Assembly (NCBI RefSeq): GCF_045291395.1
Contig: NZ_CP152342.1
Coordinates: 2,542,001-2,606,000, forward strand
Length of the DNA stretch: 64,000 nucleotides
Direction of reading: 5' to 3'
From: MR-S7 sp000400995
Lineage (GTDB): Bacteria > Pseudomonadota > Gammaproteobacteria > Burkholderiales > Burkholderiaceae_C
In this document: one piece after another, positions 18,373 to 26,109 of the stretch
Layout of the letters: every line of letters begins with the position of its first letter
Position numbering within the stretch: position 1 is the first letter of the stretch
The notes under the pieces: generated by a model
What the model saw: the letters and a program-made list of their open reading frames with translations, nothing else
Told to the model about the DNA's origin: nothing
The model's database searches: none
Program-made: the position numbers and the translations under genes

Positions 18373-18396
18373 ATGTTGTATGATGACATACAACAT
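18373..18396. promoter_or_regulatory. Palindromic operator, aldarate operon
   Basis: Arms ATGTTGTATG and CATACAACAT flank ATGA, a 24-bp near-perfect inverted repeat. It lies between the GntR gene and the plus-strand aldarate operon, ending 18 bp before the ATG at 18415 and just upstream of AAGGAG (18402-18407). Size and symmetry fit a FadR/GntR dimer site. The ATG inside the left arm is not the gene start. Confidence 0.75.
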
Positions 18397-18414
18397 CAAC
18401 CAAGGAGACAACCC

Positions 18415-19398
18415 ATGCACCCTCGCCTCACCCGCCGCGCGGCCGCCGCCGCACTCGCCAGCCTGTGCGCGGCCCCGCTGTGCATCGCCGCCCAGCCCGC
18501 GCCCGCCTGGCCCACCCGGCCGCTGAAGATCGTGGTGCCCTACCCGCCCGGCGGCAGCTCCGACATCATCGCGCGCTCGATCAGCCAGCCGCTGTCGGAG
18601 ATGCTGGGGCAGCCGGTGATCGTGGAGAACAAGCCCGGCGCCAACGGCAACCTGGGCGCGGACTTCGTGGCCAAGGCGCCCGCCGACGGCTACACCCTGC
18701 TGCTTTGCGACCTGGGCGCGCTGGCCATCAGCCCGTCGGTCTACACCAAGCTGCCGTTCAACCCGTCCAAGGACCTGCGCGGCGCGGCCATGCTGGCCTA
18801 TTCGCCGCACCTGCTGGTGGTGCACCCCTCGGTGAAGGCCAACACGCTCAAGGAGCTGGTGGAGCTGTCCAAGACCAGCGACCTGAACTTCGCCGTGACG
18901 GCCACCGGCAGCGCCCCGCACCTGGCCGGCGTGGAACTGGCCCGCGCCACGGGCGCCAAGTGGCAGTACGTCCCCTACAAGGGCGGCGTGCAGTCGGTGC
19001 AGGACACGGTGGCGGGCCAGACCCAGGTGCTGATGAACGGCATGCTGGCCACCTACCCCCATGTACAGAGCGGCAAGCTCAAGCTGCTGGGCGTGTCCAA
19101 GCGCGAACGCATGCCGCTGATCGGCACCGTGCCCACCATCGCCGAGCAGGGCGTGGCCGGCTACGAAACCGGCACCTGGCAGGGCGTAATGCTGCGCGCG
19201 GGCACGCCGGACGGCATCGCCCGCCGCATCCACGAATCGCTGGTCACCGCCATCCGCTCGCCCGAGGTGCGCTCGCGCCTGGCCGGCCAGGGCGCCGAGG
19301 TGGTGACCATGGCCCCCGCCGAGGTGGACCGTTTCTTCGCCGCCGAGCGCGCCCGCTGGGCCAAGGTCGTGCAGCAGGAGAACCTGCAGCTCGATTGA
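18415..19398 (+). CDS. Bug-family solute receptor, aldarate locus (2)
   Basis: 327 residues starting at the ATG with AAGGAG 7 bases upstream. Signal peptide with RRAAAAALASLCAAPLCIAAQ, then WPTRPLKIVVPYPPGGSSDI, VIVENKPGANGNLG, APADGYTLLL and YVPYKGGVQSVQDTVAGQTQ. It is the first gene of the plus-strand aldarate operon and stands directly after the palindromic operator. A periplasmic receptor, likely for glucarate or galactarate. Two Bug receptors in the same operon flank kdgD, suggesting each aldarate has its own receptor or one has a sensing role. Confidence 0.92.
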   Translation: MHPRLTRRAAAAALASLCAAPLCIAAQPAPAWPTRPLKIVVPYPPGGSSDIIARSISQPLSEMLGQPVIVENKPGANGNLGADFVAKAPADGYTLLLCDLGALAISPSVYTKLPFNPSKDLRGAAMLAYSPHLLVVHPSVKANTLKELVELSKTSDLNFAVTATGSAPHLAGVELARATGAKWQYVPYKGGVQSVQDTVAGQTQVLMNGMLATYPHVQSGKLKLLGVSKRERMPLIGTVPTIAEQGVAGYETGTWQGVMLRAGTPDGIARRIHESLVTAIRSPEVRSRLAGQGAEVVTMAPAEVDRFFAAERARWAKVVQQENLQLD

Positions 19399-19446
19399 CG
19401 CACGCCTCTTTTCCCCGCCCCCTCTTCCCCCGAAAGAAAGACCGAC

Positions 19447-20355
19447 ATGACCCCTCAAGACCTCAAGGACGTGATGAGCTCCGGCCTGCTGTCCTTCCCC
19501 CTGACCGACTTCGACACCAATGGCGATTTCAACGCCAAGGGCTACGCGGCGCGTCTGGAGTGGCTCGCCCCCTACGGCGCCAGCGCCCTGTTCGCGGCGG
19601 GCGGCACGGGCGAGTTCTTCTCGCTCACGGGCGGCGAGTACCCGGCCATCATCAAGACCGCCGTGGACACCTGCAAGGGCAAGGTGCCCATCATCGCCGG
19701 CGCGGGCGGCCCCACGCGCTTCGCCATCGAATGCGCGCAGGCGGCCGAGAAGGCCGGCGCCCACGGCATCCTGCTGCTGCCGCACTACCTGACCGAGGCC
19801 AGCCAGGAAGGCCTGGCCGCCCACGTCGAGGCGGTGTGCAAGAGCGTGAAGTTTGGCGTGATCATCTACAACCGCGGCATCAGCCGCTTCGCGCCCGAGA
19901 CCGTGGCGCGCCTGGCCGAGCGCAACCCCAACCTGGTGGGCTACAAGGACGGCGTGGGCGACATCGAGGCCCAGTGCGCCATGTACCTGACCCTGGGCGA
20001 CCGCCTGGCCTACCTGGGCGGCCTGCCCACGGCCGAGGTCTATGCAGCAGCCTACAAGGCGCTGGGCACGCCGGTGTATTCGTCGGCCGTCTTCAACTTC
20101 ATCCCCAAGACGGCGATGCGCTTCTACGAAGCGGTGAAGAACGACGACATGGCCACGCAGCACCGGCTGCTCAAGGATTTCTTCATCCCTTACCTGAAGA
20201 TCCGCAATCGTGGAGAAGGCTATGCGGTGAGCATCGTCAAGGCCGGCGCGAAGATCGTCGGCCACGACGCCGGCCCCGTGCGCGCGCCGCTGTCAGAGCT
20301 CAAGCCTGCCGAGTACGAAGCGCTCGCCCAGCTCATCGCCACGCTGGACGAATAA
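19447..20355 (+). CDS. kdgD: 5-dehydro-4-deoxyglucarate dehydratase (decarboxylating)
   Basis: 302 residues of the DapA/NAL class I aldolase superfamily: FPLTDFDTNGDFN, the GTGEFFSLT substrate loop, the Tyr in IIYNRG and the Schiff-base Lys at about residue 167 (VGYKDGVGD). KdgD converts 5-dehydro-4-deoxy-D-glucarate to 2-oxoglutarate semialdehyde with loss of CO2 and water. It links the two dehydratase branches (GudD and GarD) to the semialdehyde dehydrogenase at the end of this operon. Length is normal for the family. Cytoplasmic. Confidence 0.95.
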   Translation: MTPQDLKDVMSSGLLSFPLTDFDTNGDFNAKGYAARLEWLAPYGASALFAAGGTGEFFSLTGGEYPAIIKTAVDTCKGKVPIIAGAGGPTRFAIECAQAAEKAGAHGILLLPHYLTEASQEGLAAHVEAVCKSVKFGVIIYNRGISRFAPETVARLAERNPNLVGYKDGVGDIEAQCAMYLTLGDRLAYLGGLPTAEVYAAAYKALGTPVYSSAVFNFIPKTAMRFYEAVKNDDMATQHRLLKDFFIPYLKIRNRGEGYAVSIVKAGAKIVGHDAGPVRAPLSELKPAEYEALAQLIATLDE

Positions 20356-20371
20356 GGCCAGGAGACACGCC

Positions 20372-21325
20372 ATGAAGAAACTGCTCGCAGCCCTGGCGAT
20401 GGCAGCTCTCTGCGCCACTGCGGCCGCCTGGCCGGACAAGAGCGTGACCATCGTCGTGCCCTTCCCGCCCGGCGGCTCCACCGACACCATCGCCCGCGCC
20501 ATGGCACAGAAGATGGGCGACACGCTCGGCCAATCCTTCGTGGTGGACAACCGCCCTGGCGCCACCGGCACCATCGGCGCCACGGCCGTCAAGCGCGCGC
20601 CGGCCGACGGCTACACGCTGCTGTTCGCCTCGCTCGGCCCCTACGTCATCACGCCGCACCTGATGAAGTCCGCGCCCTACGACGCTGCGGCGGACTTCGA
20701 CTACATCAGCGTGCCCGTGCAGGCGCCCAACGTGCTCGTGGCCTCGTCCGCGCAGCAGGCCCGCACCGTGACCGAGGTGGTGGCCGCGCTCAAGGCGCAG
20801 CCGGGCAAGCTCAGTTTCGCCAGCTCGGGCAACGGCTCGTCGGACCACCTCTCGGCCGAGATGTTCTGGCAGCAGAGCGGCACCTCGGGCACGCACGTGC
20901 CCTACAAGGGCGGCGCGCCGGCCATCAACGACCTGCTGGGCGGACAGGTGGATTTCTCGTTCCAGAACGTGAATGCCGTGCTGCCGCACATCCGCGCCGG
21001 CAAGCTGCGCGCGATTGCCGTCACCGGCGACAAGCGCTCGCCCGTGCTGCCCGACGTGCCCACGCTGGCCGAGGCCGGCGTCCAGGGCGCAGAGGTCTAT
21101 TCATGGCAGGGCCTGGCCGCGCCCAGGGGCCTGCCCGCCGACGTGAAGGCCAAGCTCGGCCAGGCCGCGGTCGACGCCATCCGCGACCCGGCCATCGCCA
21201 AGCGCTTCACCGACCAGGGGCTGGAGATCGTGGGCAGCACGCCCGCCGAATTCACGGCCTTCCAGGCACGCGAGAACGCGCGCTGGAAAGCGCTGATCCA
21301 GAGCCGCAAGATCACCATCGACTGA
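20372..21325 (+). CDS. Bug-family solute receptor, aldarate locus (3)
   Basis: 317 residues with a short signal peptide (MKKLLAALAMAALCATAAAW) and Bug motifs VTIVVPFPPGGSTDTIARAM, FVVDNRPGATGTIG, APADGYTLLF and HVPYKGGAPAINDLLGGQVD. It lies between kdgD and gudD, with 2 bp to the next start, so it is co-transcribed with them. Most likely a glucarate receptor, given its immediate neighbour. An AGGAGACACGCC ribosome binding site precedes the ATG. Confidence 0.92.
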   Translation: MKKLLAALAMAALCATAAAWPDKSVTIVVPFPPGGSTDTIARAMAQKMGDTLGQSFVVDNRPGATGTIGATAVKRAPADGYTLLFASLGPYVITPHLMKSAPYDAAADFDYISVPVQAPNVLVASSAQQARTVTEVVAALKAQPGKLSFASSGNGSSDHLSAEMFWQQSGTSGTHVPYKGGAPAINDLLGGQVDFSFQNVNAVLPHIRAGKLRAIAVTGDKRSPVLPDVPTLAEAGVQGAEVYSWQGLAAPRGLPADVKAKLGQAAVDAIRDPAIAKRFTDQGLEIVGSTPAEFTAFQARENARWKALIQSRKITID

Positions 21326-21327
21326 CC

Positions 21328-22665
21328 ATGTCCAGCACCCCGACCATCACCGACATCGAAGTCATCCCCGTCGCGGGCCGCGACGGCATGCTGATGAACC
21401 TGAGCGGCGCGCACGGCCCGTTCTTCACGCGCAACGTGCTGCTGATCCACGACAGCGCGGGCCGCACTGGCGTGGGCGAGGTGCCCGGCGGCGAAGGCAT
21501 CCGCCAGGCGCTGGAGGACAGCAAGCGCGTGCTGATCGGCCAGTCCATCGGCCAGCACCTGCAACTGCTGCGGCAGGTGCAAGGCGCCCTGGAGGGCCGC
21601 GACACGGGCGGGCGCGGCCTGCAGACGTTCGACCTGCGCATCGGCGTGCATGCCGTCACTGCCGTCGAATCGTGCCTGCTCGACCTGCTGGGCCAGCACC
21701 TGGGCGTGCCCGTGGCCGCGCTGCTGGGCGAAGGCCAGCAGCGCGAGCGCGTGGAGATGCTGGGCTACCTGTTCTTCGTCGGCCCGAGCGGCAAGACCGG
21801 CCTGCCCTACGTGAAGCCCGGCGAGGACACGAGCGGCAGCGACGCCTGGGCCCAGGTGCGCCACATGGAAGCCATGACGCCCGACGCGATCGTGCGCCAG
21901 GCCGAGGCCGCGCACGCGCGCTACGGCTTCAACGACTTCAAGCTCAAGGGCGGCGTGCTCGCGGGCGAAGAGGAAGTCGCGGCCGTCACCGCGCTGGCCC
22001 GGCGCTTCCCCGAAGCGCGCGTCACGCTCGACCCCAACGGCGGCTGGCTGCTGAAAGACGCCATCCGCCTGATGCGCGACATGCGCGGCGTGCTGGCCTA
22101 TGCCGAAGACCCCTGCGGCGCCGAGGGCGGCTTCTCCGGCCGCGAGGTGATGGCCGAGTTCCGCCGCGCCACCGGCCTGCCCACTGCCACCAACATGGTC
22201 GCCACCGACTGGCGCCAGATGGTGCATGCGCTGTCGCTGCAGTCGGTGGACATTCCGCTGGCCGACCCGCATTTCTGGACGATGGCCGGCAGCGTGCGCG
22301 TGGGCCAGACCTGCCGCGACTGGGGCCTGACCTGGGGCTCGCACTCCAACAACCACTTCGACATTTCGCTGGCCATGTTCACCCACGTGGCCGCCGCCGT
22401 GCCCGGCAAGGTGACGGCCATCGACACGCACTGGATCTGGCAGGACGGGCAGTTCCTCACGCAGAACCCGCTGCAGATCAAGGGCGGCTTCGTCGAGGTG
22501 CCGACGACGCCCGGCCTGGGCGTGGCGGTGGACCGCGCCGCGCTGCAGCGCGCCCACACGCTGTACCTGGAACACGGCCTGGGCGCGCGCGACGACGCCA
22601 TCGCCATGCAGCACCTGATCCCCGGCTGGAAGTTCGACAACAAGCGGCCCTGCATGGTTCGTTAG
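21328..22665 (+). CDS. gudD: Glucarate dehydratase
   Basis: 445 residues, starting 2 bp after the upstream stop. Motifs and spacing match the E. coli enzyme: KxK at residues 205 and 207 (DFKLKGG), LDPNGGW, AEDPCG, TATNMVATDW, the catalytic His at 339 in GSHSNNHFDIS, IDTHWIWQDGQ, and the C-terminal blocks GLGARDDAI and FDNKRPCMVR. It dehydrates D-glucarate (and L-idarate) to 5-dehydro-4-deoxy-D-glucarate, the KdgD substrate. A cytoplasmic Mg-dependent enolase-superfamily enzyme. A type-1 repeat follows before the dehydrogenase gene. Confidence 0.96.
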   Translation: MSSTPTITDIEVIPVAGRDGMLMNLSGAHGPFFTRNVLLIHDSAGRTGVGEVPGGEGIRQALEDSKRVLIGQSIGQHLQLLRQVQGALEGRDTGGRGLQTFDLRIGVHAVTAVESCLLDLLGQHLGVPVAALLGEGQQRERVEMLGYLFFVGPSGKTGLPYVKPGEDTSGSDAWAQVRHMEAMTPDAIVRQAEAAHARYGFNDFKLKGGVLAGEEEVAAVTALARRFPEARVTLDPNGGWLLKDAIRLMRDMRGVLAYAEDPCGAEGGFSGREVMAEFRRATGLPTATNMVATDWRQMVHALSLQSVDIPLADPHFWTMAGSVRVGQTCRDWGLTWGSHSNNHFDISLAMFTHVAAAVPGKVTAIDTHWIWQDGQFLTQNPLQIKGGFVEVPTTPGLGVAVDRAALQRAHTLYLEHGLGARDDAIAMQHLIPGWKFDNKRPCMVR

Positions 22666-22713
22666 CCCAATCGGCCTCCAGCGCTTGTCCATCAATCGCG
22701 AGCAGCTATCAAT
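22666..22713. repeat. Type-1 intergenic repeat (copy 4)
   Basis: Reads CCCAATCGGCCTCCAGCGCTTG...ATCGCGAGCAGCTATCAAT. It starts at the first base after the gudD stop and ends 12 bp before the dehydrogenase ATG, inside an operon, so it probably does not fully stop transcription. Confidence 0.75.
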
Positions 22714-22725
22714 AAGAGAGTATTC

Positions 22726-24174
22726 ATGTCCCGACACGACAACCTGATCAACGGCGCCTGGACTCCCGGAAAGTCCTACGCGCCCAACACCAACCCCAGC
22801 CACCTGGCCGACGTGATCGGCGAATACGCCCAGGGCGATGCCGCCGACGTGGATGCGGCCGTGACCGCCGCCGTGGCGGCGTTTCCCGCGTGGAGCACTT
22901 CGGGCATCCAGGCGCGCTCGGATGCGCTGGATCGCATCGGCTCGGAGATCCTCTCCCGCAAGGAGGAGCTGGGCGAGTTGCTCGCCCGCGAAGAAGGCAA
23001 GGTGCGCGGCGAGGCCATCGGCGAGGTCATGCGCGCGGGCCAGATCTTCAAGTTCTTCGCGGGCGAATGCCTGCGGCTGGCGGGCGAGACGCTGCCCTCC
23101 GTGCGCCCCGGCATCGGCGTGGAGATCACGCGCGAGCCCATTGGCGTGGTCGGTCTCATCACGCCGTGGAACTTCCCCATCGCGATTCCCGCCTGGAAGA
23201 TCGCTCCGGCGCTGGCCTTCGGCAACTGCGTGGTCATCAAGCCCGCCGATCTCGTGCCGGGCTGTGCCTGGGCGCTGGCGGACATCATCCACCGCTCGGG
23301 CATTCCGGCCGGGGTGTTCAACCTCGTCATGGGCCGGGGGCGTGTGATCGGCGACGCGCTGGTGCGCCATCCGGGCATCGCGGCCATCAGCTTCACGGGG
23401 TCGGTCGGCGTGGGCCGGGGGATTGCCGCCGCTTGCGTGGAGAACGGCAAGAAGGTGCAACTGGAGATGGGCGGCAAGAACCCGCAGGTGGTGCTGGACG
23501 ATGCCGACCTGAAGCAGGCGGTGGAGCTGTCGGCGCAGAGCTGCTTCTATTCCACGGGCCAGCGCTGCACGGCATCGAGCCGCCTGATCGTGACGGACAA
23601 GATCTACCCGGCCTTCGTCGAGGCGCTGAAGAGCCGCATCGAAGCGATCAAGGTCGGCGCCGCGCTGGCCGCGGGCACGGACATGGGGCCGGTGGTGAGC
23701 CAGGCGCAGCTCGAACAGGATCTGAGCTACGTCGAGATCGGCAAAGCCGAGGGCGCACGGCTCGTCAGCGGCGGCGGCCGCGTGGCCTGCCACACGGGCA
23801 GCGGGCACGAGGGCTATTTCATGGCGCCGGCGCTGTTCGCCGATACCACGCCCGCCATGCGCATCAACCGCGAGGAGATCTTCGGTCCCGTCGCCAGCGT
23901 GATCCGCGTGAAGGACTATGAAGAAGCGCTGGCCGTAGCCAACGATACCGAGTTCGGCCTGTCGGCGGGCATCGCCACGACCAGCCTGAAGCACGCCACG
24001 CACTTCAAGCGCCATGCCCAGGCCGGCATGGTGATGGTGAACCTGCCCACGGCGGGGGTGGACTACCACGTGCCGTTCGGCGGACGCAAGGGCAGCAGCT
24101 ACGGCCCGCGCGAGCAGGGGCACTATGCGCAGGAATTCTTCACCACGGTGAAGACGGCCTACACCCTGGCCTGA
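22726..24174 (+). CDS. 2-oxoglutarate semialdehyde (2,5-dioxovalerate) dehydrogenase
   Basis: 482-residue NAD(P)-dependent aldehyde dehydrogenase. Visible are the N-terminal INGAWTPG, ITPWNFPIAIPAWKIAPAL, the nucleotide-binding FTGSVGVG, the general base Glu at about 247 (LEMGGKNP) and the catalytic Cys at about 281 (STGQRCTASS). Context assigns the substrate: it is the last gene of the operon with kdgD, so it should oxidise 2-oxoglutarate semialdehyde to 2-oxoglutarate, feeding the TCA cycle. Sequence alone could not exclude other succinate-semialdehyde-type aldehydes. Confidence 0.9.
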   Translation: MSRHDNLINGAWTPGKSYAPNTNPSHLADVIGEYAQGDAADVDAAVTAAVAAFPAWSTSGIQARSDALDRIGSEILSRKEELGELLAREEGKVRGEAIGEVMRAGQIFKFFAGECLRLAGETLPSVRPGIGVEITREPIGVVGLITPWNFPIAIPAWKIAPALAFGNCVVIKPADLVPGCAWALADIIHRSGIPAGVFNLVMGRGRVIGDALVRHPGIAAISFTGSVGVGRGIAAACVENGKKVQLEMGGKNPQVVLDDADLKQAVELSAQSCFYSTGQRCTASSRLIVTDKIYPAFVEALKSRIEAIKVGAALAAGTDMGPVVSQAQLEQDLSYVEIGKAEGARLVSGGGRVACHTGSGHEGYFMAPALFADTTPAMRINREEIFGPVASVIRVKDYEEALAVANDTEFGLSAGIATTSLKHATHFKRHAQAGMVMVNLPTAGVDYHVPFGGRKGSSYGPREQGHYAQEFFTTVKTAYTLA

Positions 24175-24187
24175 TCGCTCCCAGAAG

Positions 24188-24234
24188 AATAGCTGCCAGC
24201 GCTTGCCCGACAAGCGCTGGAGGCCGTTTTGGCT
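24188..24234. repeat. Type-1 intergenic repeat (copy 5)
   Basis: AATAGCTGCCAGCGCTTGcccgaCAAGCGCTGGAGGCCGTTTTGG. The arms CCAGCGCTTG/CAAGCGCTGG are perfect, making a 10-bp hairpin followed by GTTTT. It lies between the convergent dehydrogenase and xdhC genes, where a bidirectional terminator would be expected. Confidence 0.8.
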
Positions 24235-25088
24235 TCAAGCCTGCCCCAGCCGCTGCAGCAACTGCGCCGCCACCGCCACGGCGATCACCTCGGGCTCCTT
24301 GCCCGCGATGCCGGGCACGCCGATGGGGCAGGTCACCTGCGCCAGTTCCTGCGCCGTAAAGCCGCGCGCCGCCAGCCGGTGGCGGAACGTCGCCCACTTG
24401 GTGCGGCTGCCGATGAGGCCGATGAAGGGCAGGTCGCCGCGCGCGCGCTGGCGCGCCAGGCAGGCAGCCACGATGTCCAGGTCCTCCGCGTGGCTGAAGC
24501 TCATGATGAGCACGAACGAGCGCGGCGCGAGGCCAGGCACGGCCGCCTGCACCGGGTCGGAGTGTTCGCACAGCGCCTGCGGTGGCGGCGCGGGGGAAAC
24601 ACCCCGTCGCGGCTGTCGATCCAGTGCAGCGCGAAGGGCAGCGGCGCCAGCACGCGCGCCAGCGCGTGGCCCACGTGGCCGCCGCCGAACAGCGCCACCG
24701 GGTGCAGGGGCGGCGCCAGGCGCTCGCGCAGCGCCGGCGCGTCCGCCGCGCCCACGCACTCGAAGCGCAGCACCACCACGCCGCCGCAGCACTGGCCCAG
24801 GCTGGGCCCCAGCGCCCGGCGCACCAGCGGCGCGCGCGCCGGCCGCCCGGCCAGGTAATCCGCCAGGCGCTCGCGCGCCTCCTGCAGGGCCTGCAGCTCC
24901 AGGTGCCCGCCGCCGATGGTGCCCAGCGGCGTATCGTCTCCCGCCAGCAGGGCCATCCAGGCCCCGCGCTCGCGCGGCACCGAGCCTTGGGTAGACTCCA
25001 CCGTCACCAGGCACGCGGGCGCCGCCTGGATGTGTTCGAGCAAGCGATGCAACGCCGTGCGCATGTGTTCCCGCCTCTGGTTCGCCAT
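24235..25088 (-). pseudogene. xdhC: XdhC, xanthine dehydrogenase accessory protein, frameshifted
   Basis: The N-terminal XdhC/CoxI domain (ACLVTVESTQGSVPRERGAWM, GTIGGGHLE, LGQCCGGVVVL) and the Rossmann-like start (HPVALFGGGHVGHALARVL) are in one frame. The rest (DLDIVAACLARQ, FIGLIGSRTKWATFRHRL, CPIGVPGIAGKEPEVIAVAVAA) is in another. The switch falls at the G run 24592-24596 (CCCCC on the coding strand), and one extra C would restore a continuous XdhC of about 284 residues. XdhC inserts the sulfurated molybdenum cofactor into xanthine dehydrogenase. No xdhA or xdhB is in the window. ATG alternatives lie at 25088 and 25064. Error or true frameshift cannot be settled here. Confidence 0.85.
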
Positions 25089-25104
25089 TCACCTACCGAC
25101 CATC

Positions 25105-25638
25105 ATGTCCCAGTCCCCCGACCAGCGTCCCCCGGCCCGCAAGCGCCCCTTCTGGCTGCCGGCCAGCCTCATGGCGGCCGTGGCGGCCATCGTGGCGGCC
25201 TGCAAGTCCGGGCCGGAGCCCGCGCCCGCCCCGGCCGTGCCCGGCAGCGACGCCCGCGTGACCGGCCCCGTGCCCGCGGCCCAGGGCTCGGCGCGCGCTT
25301 CGGGCGCCGCAACGCCGCGCGCCTACCGGCAGGATGCGGCCACGCACCTGTACGGCCTGAACGCGCAGCGCATCTACAAGGGCAAGCTGCCGCCGCTGCT
25401 CTACGCCATCGGCGTGCTGGAGGTGGACATCGACCGCGCGGGCCGCGTGACCGCCCTGCGCTGGATGCGCGCGCCGCGCCATGCGCCCGAGGTGGTCAAG
25501 GAGATCGAGCGCACGGTGCGCGCCGCCGCGCCCTTCCCCGTGCCCTCGCGCATGCAGCGCGTGACCTATACCGATACGTGGCTGTGGGACAAGTCGGGGA
25601 GTTTCCAACTCGACACCCTCACCGAGGGACAGCTCTAG
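25105..25638 (+). CDS. Lipoprotein with TonB C-terminal-like domain
   Basis: 177 residues from the ATG at 25105, divergent from xdhC with 16 bp between starts. The N-terminus has basic residues, a hydrophobic stretch (FWLPASLMAAVAAIV) and a lipobox-like VAAC, then a Pro/Ala linker. The C-terminal 90 residues resemble the TonB C-terminal fold: LPPLLYAIGVLEVDIDRAGRVTALRWMRAP and the closing YTDTWLWDKSGSFQLDTLTEG. There is no ExbBD nearby and no typical TonB N-terminal helix with a long Pro region, so a role in transport energisation is doubtful. Function unknown. Confidence 0.65.
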   Translation: MSQSPDQRPPARKRPFWLPASLMAAVAAIVAACKSGPEPAPAPAVPGSDARVTGPVPAAQGSARASGAATPRAYRQDAATHLYGLNAQRIYKGKLPPLLYAIGVLEVDIDRAGRVTALRWMRAPRHAPEVVKEIERTVRAAAPFPVPSRMQRVTYTDTWLWDKSGSFQLDTLTEGQL

Positions 25639-25639
25639 A

Positions 25640-25990
25640 TCACGAACCGCGATACGTGGAATAGCTCCACGGGCTCACCAGCAGCGGCACATGGTAGTGC
25701 TGGTCCGCATGGGCGATGCCGAAGTCCAGGCTCACGCGGCCCAGGAAGTTGGGCTCGGGCAACTGCACGCCCTTGGCCTTGAAGTACGCGGCCACGTCGA
25801 ACGTCAGCCGGTAGGTGCCGGGGCGCAGGCTGGCGTTGTCGAACAGCGGCGCGTCGGTGCGGCCGTCGTGGTTGAGGGTCAGGCGCTTGACCAGCGTGGC
25901 CTGCTCGCCGCTGGTGGCATACAGCGCGACCTCCATGCCCGCGGCGGGGCAGCCGTGCATGGTGTCGAGGACGTGGGTGCTGAGGCCCAT
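25640..25990 (-). CDS. hiuH: 5-hydroxyisourate hydrolase (transthyretin-like)
   Basis: 116 residues from the ATG at 25990. Family features are the N-terminal STHVLDTMHGCPAAGMEV, the Arg in LNHDGRTDAPL, and the signature tetrapeptide YRGS at the C-terminus (WSYSTYRGS). It hydrolyses 5-hydroxyisourate, the PuuD product, to OHCU, the substrate of the UraD domain encoded at 53.1 kb. It is divergent from ggt, and a purine-type operator lies 37-52 bp upstream. It ends one base after the convergent lipoprotein gene. Cytoplasmic unless an upstream extension encodes a signal, which I do not see. Confidence 0.95.
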   Translation of the reverse strand: MGLSTHVLDTMHGCPAAGMEVALYATSGEQATLVKRLTLNHDGRTDAPLFDNASLRPGTYRLTFDVAAYFKAKGVQLPEPNFLGRVSLDFGIAHADQHYHVPLLVSPWSYSTYRGS

Positions 25991-26026
25991 GGGGCATCTC
26001 CTGAAGTGGTTTCGGGTACTAGAAAG

Positions 26027-26042
26027 TGTATACAGTTTTTGT
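26027..26042 (+). promoter_or_regulatory. Candidate purine-regulon operator between hiuH and ggt
   Basis: Reads TGTATACAGTTTTTGT, a full match to the consensus TGTATACANTTTYTGT. It lies 37 bp before hiuH (minus strand) and 68 bp before ggt (plus strand), so it could regulate both. Confidence 0.65.
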
Positions 26043-26109
26043 ACTCTCTTGCCAGCGCCGCACCGGGCGTTTACCCTGCGGCCCATCCCCAACCACCAGG
26101 AGACACCGA

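Noticed and set aside
18373..18414. Upstream ATG start for the Bug gene at 18415
   Set aside because: The ATG lies inside the palindromic operator and would add residues before a normal signal peptide; the ATG at 18415 has AAGGAG at the right spacing.
21097..24213. Minus-strand open frame of over 1000 codons opposite gudD and the semialdehyde dehydrogenase
   Set aside because: It is the mirror of two well-supported genes in high-GC DNA; its translation is low-complexity (Ala, His, Arg, Gly-rich) with no family motif.
24592..24596. Programmed -1 frameshifting in xdhC (TTTCCCCC on the coding strand)
   Set aside because: The run resembles a slippery site, but four other genes show the same one-base loss at unrelated runs and XdhC is not known to need frameshifting.
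25105..25638. A true TonB protein
   Set aside because: No ExbBD neighbours, no long Pro-rich periplasmic spacer, and a lipobox-like Cys instead of a TonB-type anchor helix.
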